Origin: Candidatus Pacearchaeota archaeon
GTDB taxonomy: Archaea; Nanobdellota; Nanobdellia; UBA10117; JAFCGA01
Direction of reading: 5' to 3'
Length of the DNA: 64,000 nt
Assembly (NCBI GenBank): GCA_017608345.1
Contig: JAFCGA010000007.1
Span: forward strand, 55,626 to 119,625
Both the position numbers and the translations under genes were made by a program. Numbering within the stretch: the first letter of the stretch is position 1; each line of letters starts with the position of its first letter. Under the pieces are notes generated by a model. It saw nothing but the letters and a program-made list of their open reading frames with translations, did no database searches and was not told the origin of the DNA. Positions 60,608 to 64,000 of the stretch are shown piece after piece.

Positions 60608-60825
60608 TTTAATTTACCTCATTTGGTATTTACAAGAAGAAACTAGAAGTACTGCTAAGTAAGCTGGTTCTATTACTGCTCTAACTTAGCTAGTTTTTCC
60701 ATTATTTCTGCGGTATATCCGCGTTCAAGTGAAGCAAGGCGTTTTCACACCCGTACTGATGAACAAGATGAAGTTAATCGTCTAATTTCTTCTTATTATA
60801 CTAAGAAAGTCTAAAGAGAGTTTAT
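60608..60825. other. Intergenic region upstream of dnaG
   Basis: 218 bp with no convincing gene. Short open stretches exist on both strands (for example plus strand ending at a TAA at 60812-60814) but none has a start codon in a credible place. It probably holds the dnaG promoter and leader. Confidence 0.35.
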
Positions 60826-60912
60826 AAAACTTGCGGTAGCAAGTTTTACTCCCAAATCTTTGATTTGGGTTGTAAACCTTTCCAAAAGGTTTATTCTCGA
60901 ATCTTGATCGAG
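60826..60912. terminator. Cluster of four tandem hairpins
   Basis: Four perfect stems in 87 bp: AAAACTTGC/GCAAGTTTT (60826-60834/60839-60847), CCCAAATC/GATTTGGG (60851-60858/60862-60869), TAAACCTTT/AAAGGTTTA (60873-60881/60885-60893) and CTCGA/TCGAG (60896-60900/60908-60912). They directly follow the stop of the minus-strand surface-protein gene, so they may form a multi-hairpin 3' end, or a processed small RNA. Confidence 0.6.
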
Positions 60913-60928
60913 TTATAACGACAATTAA

Positions 60929-63900
60929 TCAAGCAACCTGACCAAAGACCTTATTTACTTGCTCTTCTCGCCAGCCTTTTGATAGCAATTCCTTCTTAAT
61001 CGAAGAATAAGAGAAACCTTGCGCCCTACCTGCTTTTATATATCTTACTAGCGAGGCTGTGCTATTACTTGGGACATTCACGTTATGCTGTACTGCAAGC
61101 GCATTCGGCGGAGTGCCTGATACTGACTGAAAGGATGAGCCTAGCTCTCCCTTGTCACTTTCTCCACCCTTAAAGAGCTTTCCGAATAATCCTTTGGTAT
61201 ATGCAAAGTATAATCCTATGCCCGCGATTAATACGATAATTAACGTAACTATTAAGAAAGCTGAGCTTTTCTTGCAATCTCCGGGGCAAGTATCCGGTGT
61301 TTCACCGTATAGCGGCTCGCATATTTTATTTCCGCATGCGCAATCCTCTGGGCAAGTTCTATCTGTTTCGCCATAATTGTCTGGCTCGCATATGCCATTG
61401 CCGCAGTGGGTATCCTCGTCTTCATCTTCATCATACTCATCAGATTCATCAGTTACTGTTTCGAGTATGCACTCTCCAGCATAACAATATTCTCCAGTTT
61501 CACAATCTGAGCTATTTATGCAAGATATGCACGCTCCAGTAGATAAATCACAATAAGGCAAACTTACATCCGTACAGTCTGCATCTTCTGTGCACTCTAC
61601 AGGTATTTTAATACACTCTTGATATTCTCCAGTGAAAGCAGAATCCATATTAGGTTTATCTTGAGGTATGAAATCTGCATCACAGCAACAGTCGATATCC
61701 TCACCACTATAAAGCTGATTAGATTCTTCATCGCTATCTAGCAGTATATCTACTTCCGGATTACACACATGCGAATTCGAGTATTTATCGCAAGGGCTAA
61801 TAATTTCAGGTTCAGTAAGAGTAATAACTACTGAATCTGAGACAGAATTCCCTACAGAATCACTTACTTTAACTATAACCTTACATTTATTTGTCTTTTC
61901 CTTTCCTGCCTCAGTACATATATACAGATCATCATAGCTAGTTATAAAAATAGTTCCCGCTGTTTGTTTTGGTGGATAAATCGAATCCGGATAATCTTCC
62001 CCAATACATACACAAGGATTATCTACGCTAGTTAAGTTAGCTAACGTTATAGTTCCTTCCACTTCAGCATTAGTTGGTGGTATTCTGTCTAATTCACATA
62101 CACCATCTTCTCCGACACATTTAACCACGCCCTCGCGATATTCTAACCTGCCCCACGGATCTACTTTCTGCCCATTGTCCCAAGCTATTACTAAATCACT
62201 TAGCTCTAGCGCTGAAGGAACATCTACATTAAAAACCACATCTTCATATAACTCCGGAGAAGTTGTTGAAGTAGATATCTTTATTTCAATGTCTGCTGAA
62301 CCATCGCAAGCATCACCACAAGCAGGGTTCTTAATCCAGCCAGCATTATCTGCCCAATAAACAGGATCGCTCTTTAGGACAATACAATCTCCATCTGAGT
62401 CTGATTGAGAAGGATTATGATCCTTCCAGCAATTATCACATGCATCTCCGCCATCAGATTCTATCCCTAAATATATATCTTGATCAGATTGATCGGGATT
62501 ATAGACTAATGGGCAGTTATCTTCTTCGCCCCAAATTAAATCTCCGTCGTCATCACAAGAGTCAGTTATTTCTAACGGCTCGCAAGTATAAATCGTTAAT
62601 TCTTTATCAATGCAAGAAGTAACTCCATCTTCGGGGAAATCATACCATTTACCAGATTCGCAGGAATCTTCCGGACAGTCTATTACTTTAGAATAAGTAT
62701 CATTATTTATATATTCGACGACTCCATTAGCACATAATGCGACTGAACAGATATTACTTCTTTCTAGTTCAGGATAATCTATTTGCGAACAAGAGCAACC
62801 ATATTCGTTTACGGCTTCAGCTGGAGGTGTATTCGGACATTGATCATCCGCTTCGCACCACGCTGTTACAACTGAAATATCTTGATCACATAACCCATCA
62901 CCATCGCTATCTACATCATACTTCGAACAACCATACTCGTCTACTTCTCCTAGCTCTGTATTCGGACAAGAATCAATATCGTCTGGAACTCCATCTTCAT
63001 CTAAATCCCTAACACAAGATCTAACTTGCTCTCCAGTAGTTTGATCTATTTCTGATTGAATTTGCGGTGAATAGCCTTGATCACAGCAGCATCCAATACC
63101 GAATCTACCCTTTTCTCCTAATTCGCAAGACTGCGAGTTAGGGAATGGCTCTAAGCCACAAGCTAATTGCTCGCAGGAATATTGTCCAGTTGTTGAGACA
63201 ACTGCATGAGTATCCCCTAGGCAACAACATTGAGCATTACTTACTAATGAGAAGTCGCCGATCTGGCAGGAGTTTGCTCCGTTAGCACTACAAGGATCTA
63301 CCAAGCGAAGCTCTACTGAGTCTGAGGCAGTAAGTCCATTCGCTGAGACTACTGTTACGGTTATTGTGCATTTGTCTGCTCCGCAGCTTGAGACATTCGG
63401 ATAATTGAAAGTCGCTGAAATAGGTTGAATTCCCGTAAGACCTGAAGAAATCTCTACATTATTTGGGAAAATATAAGCTACTTCTGGAAGGAGATAATCT
63501 CTATCTGAGTCTTTACACGCACAAGCACTTCCTTCTTTATTTATATTTGTAATAAACGCATCCTCTACCTTACAGAGAGTTTCTCCGCTACAGAATCGCT
63601 GATTGTTCCTGATTTCTAATATTCCCCATGGATTATTTCGTATTCCACTATCGATAATTACAGTATATTCTTCGCCTTCTGCATATATCGTAATACTCTG
63701 TTCAGTATTAATTGGAATATTCTCCCTAGAAGTTATCGCACTTATTTGCACGCTTGGCTGAATTGCTTCTACTTCGAGTTTACAGCATATTTTCTCAGCA
63801 TAAGACCCACATTCTCCGATATGTGCGTTAGATTCAGAAGACAGAGAAGCTACACATTCATATCCGCTTTTACAAGTATACGCATTAACGCAGTCTAAAT

Positions 63901-64000
63901 CTATATCATATCCTGCTGATACGCTTGACTTTAGACATAAAGGAATATAATTAGGGTTATCATATCTGGTGACTGGAAAAGCTGCATGAGCATTATCAGC
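60929..64000 (-). CDS. Giant Cys-rich surface protein, 5' end outside window
   Basis: 1023 visible codons; the frame is open to the window edge, so the true start lies beyond 64000. The first visible part has two units of a DPANN-type NAH-containing Cys domain (DNAHAAFP, then SNAHIGECGSY with ICCK). Two Ig-like repeats follow (with matching NPWGxLExR and DPWGxLEYR segments and Cys-rich CCC linkers), with thrombospondin type 3-type calcium repeats between them. CGNGICEPxxxGET/CxxDC units come next. A membrane helix lies at about 61190-61260 with basic flank. The cytoplasmic C-terminal helix domain ends in KGWREEQVNKVF, matching the 55226 protein. It is probably an anchored surface receptor or adhesin. 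Confidence 0.85.
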   Translation of the reverse strand, partial: ADNAHAAFPVTRYDNPNYIPLCLKSSVSAGYDIDLDCVNAYTCKSGYECVASLSSESNAHIGECGSYAEKICCKLEVEAIQPSVQISAITSRENIPINTEQSITIYAEGEEYTVIIDSGIRNNPWGILEIRNNQRFCSGETLCKVEDAFITNINKEGSACACKDSDRDYLLPEVAYIFPNNVEISSGLTGIQPISATFNYPNVSSCGADKCTITVTVVSANGLTASDSVELRLVDPCSANGANSCQIGDFSLVSNAQCCCLGDTHAVVSTTGQYSCEQLACGLEPFPNSQSCELGEKGRFGIGCCCDQGYSPQIQSEIDQTTGEQVRSCVRDLDEDGVPDDIDSCPNTELGEVDEYGCSKYDVDSDGDGLCDQDISVVTAWCEADDQCPNTPPAEAVNEYGCSCSQIDYPELERSNICSVALCANGVVEYINNDTYSKVIDCPEDSCESGKWYDFPEDGVTSCIDKELTIYTCEPLEITDSCDDDGDLIWGEEDNCPLVYNPDQSDQDIYLGIESDGGDACDNCWKDHNPSQSDSDGDCIVLKSDPVYWADNAGWIKNPACGDACDGSADIEIKISTSTTSPELYEDVVFNVDVPSALELSDLVIAWDNGQKVDPWGRLEYREGVVKCVGEDGVCELDRIPPTNAEVEGTITLANLTSVDNPCVCIGEDYPDSIYPPKQTAGTIFITSYDDLYICTEAGKEKTNKCKVIVKVSDSVGNSVSDSVVITLTEPEIISPCDKYSNSHVCNPEVDILLDSDEESNQLYSGEDIDCCCDADFIPQDKPNMDSAFTGEYQECIKIPVECTEDADCTDVSLPYCDLSTGACISCINSSDCETGEYCYAGECILETVTDESDEYDEDEDEDTHCGNGICEPDNYGETDRTCPEDCACGNKICEPLYGETPDTCPGDCKKSSAFLIVTLIIVLIAGIGLYFAYTKGLFGKLFKGGESDKGELGSSFQSVSGTPPNALAVQHNVNVPSNSTASLVRYIKAGRAQGFSYSSIKKELLSKGWREEQVNKVFGQVA

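Noticed and set aside
60670..60814. Short open stretches upstream of dnaG on both strands (one ends at a TAA at 60812-60814)
   Set aside because: They look faintly protein-like but have no start codon in place, overlap each other antiparallel, and are too short to judge. They could be remnants of a lost gene.
1..64000. rRNA genes, CRISPR arrays, replication origin, complete transposons
   Set aside because: Looked for on both strands and not seen; only one tRNA gene was found.

Overview
This is an AT-rich archaeal chromosome segment, most likely from a DPANN archaeon of the Woesearchaeota/Pacearchaeota type. The archaeal markers are an archaeal DnaG-type primase with a Toprim domain, an archaeal/eukaryotic-type glycyl-tRNA synthetase, an archaeal class I CCA-adding enzyme, a DUF63 membrane protein, a tRNA with a bulge-helix-bulge intron, class III (pilin-like) signal peptides, and TATA boxes about 25 nt upstream of start codons (leaderless transcripts). 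The placement within DPANN is inferred from gene style (ITGxA surface proteins, many uncharacterised coiled-coil and pilin-like genes); no rRNA is present to confirm it.

Layout. 1-9.4 kb holds a DUF63 fragment, a DJ-1/PfpI protein, unknown cytoplasmic proteins, a TIM-barrel protein with a large insertion, two related nucleotidyltransferase-HEPN fusions, and a DUF2683/RelE toxin-antitoxin pair. 9.4-24 kb is a surface-machinery region: a secretion ATPase (TadA/VirB11 type) and its TadC-like membrane platform, paralogous small membrane proteins, several coiled-coil proteins, and an operon of two coiled-coil proteins plus a JAMM/MPN+ metalloprotease. 24-38.5 kb carries thirteen pilin-like or pilin-like single-pass proteins in four runs, interrupted by a 1318-residue protein with a seven-bladed propeller. 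38.5-48.9 kb holds glyS, a membrane coiled-coil protein, acylphosphatase, a MntA/HepT pair with a palindromic operator, a site-2 protease, an EamA-like transporter and a three-gene glycosyltransferase operon. 48.9-64 kb has two giant calcium-binding-repeat surface proteins, tRNA-Val(CAC), cca, HicBA, a methyltransferase, a PAP2 phosphatase and dnaG.

How the genes may work together. The ATPase and platform, the many class III signal-peptide proteins and the coiled-coil partners together look like a type IV pilus-like surface system without recognisable archaellum genes. The three glycosyltransferase genes could glycosylate surface proteins such as the adjacent 2062-residue protein. The main non-genic signals are (i) a tRNA-Val with a 21-nt intron in the D-loop, (ii) a three-copy structured element with compensatory base changes, one copy forming the C-terminal codons of the PAP2 gene, and (iii) a second small element found twice at the 3' end of a gene, each time flanked by a duplicate of that gene end.
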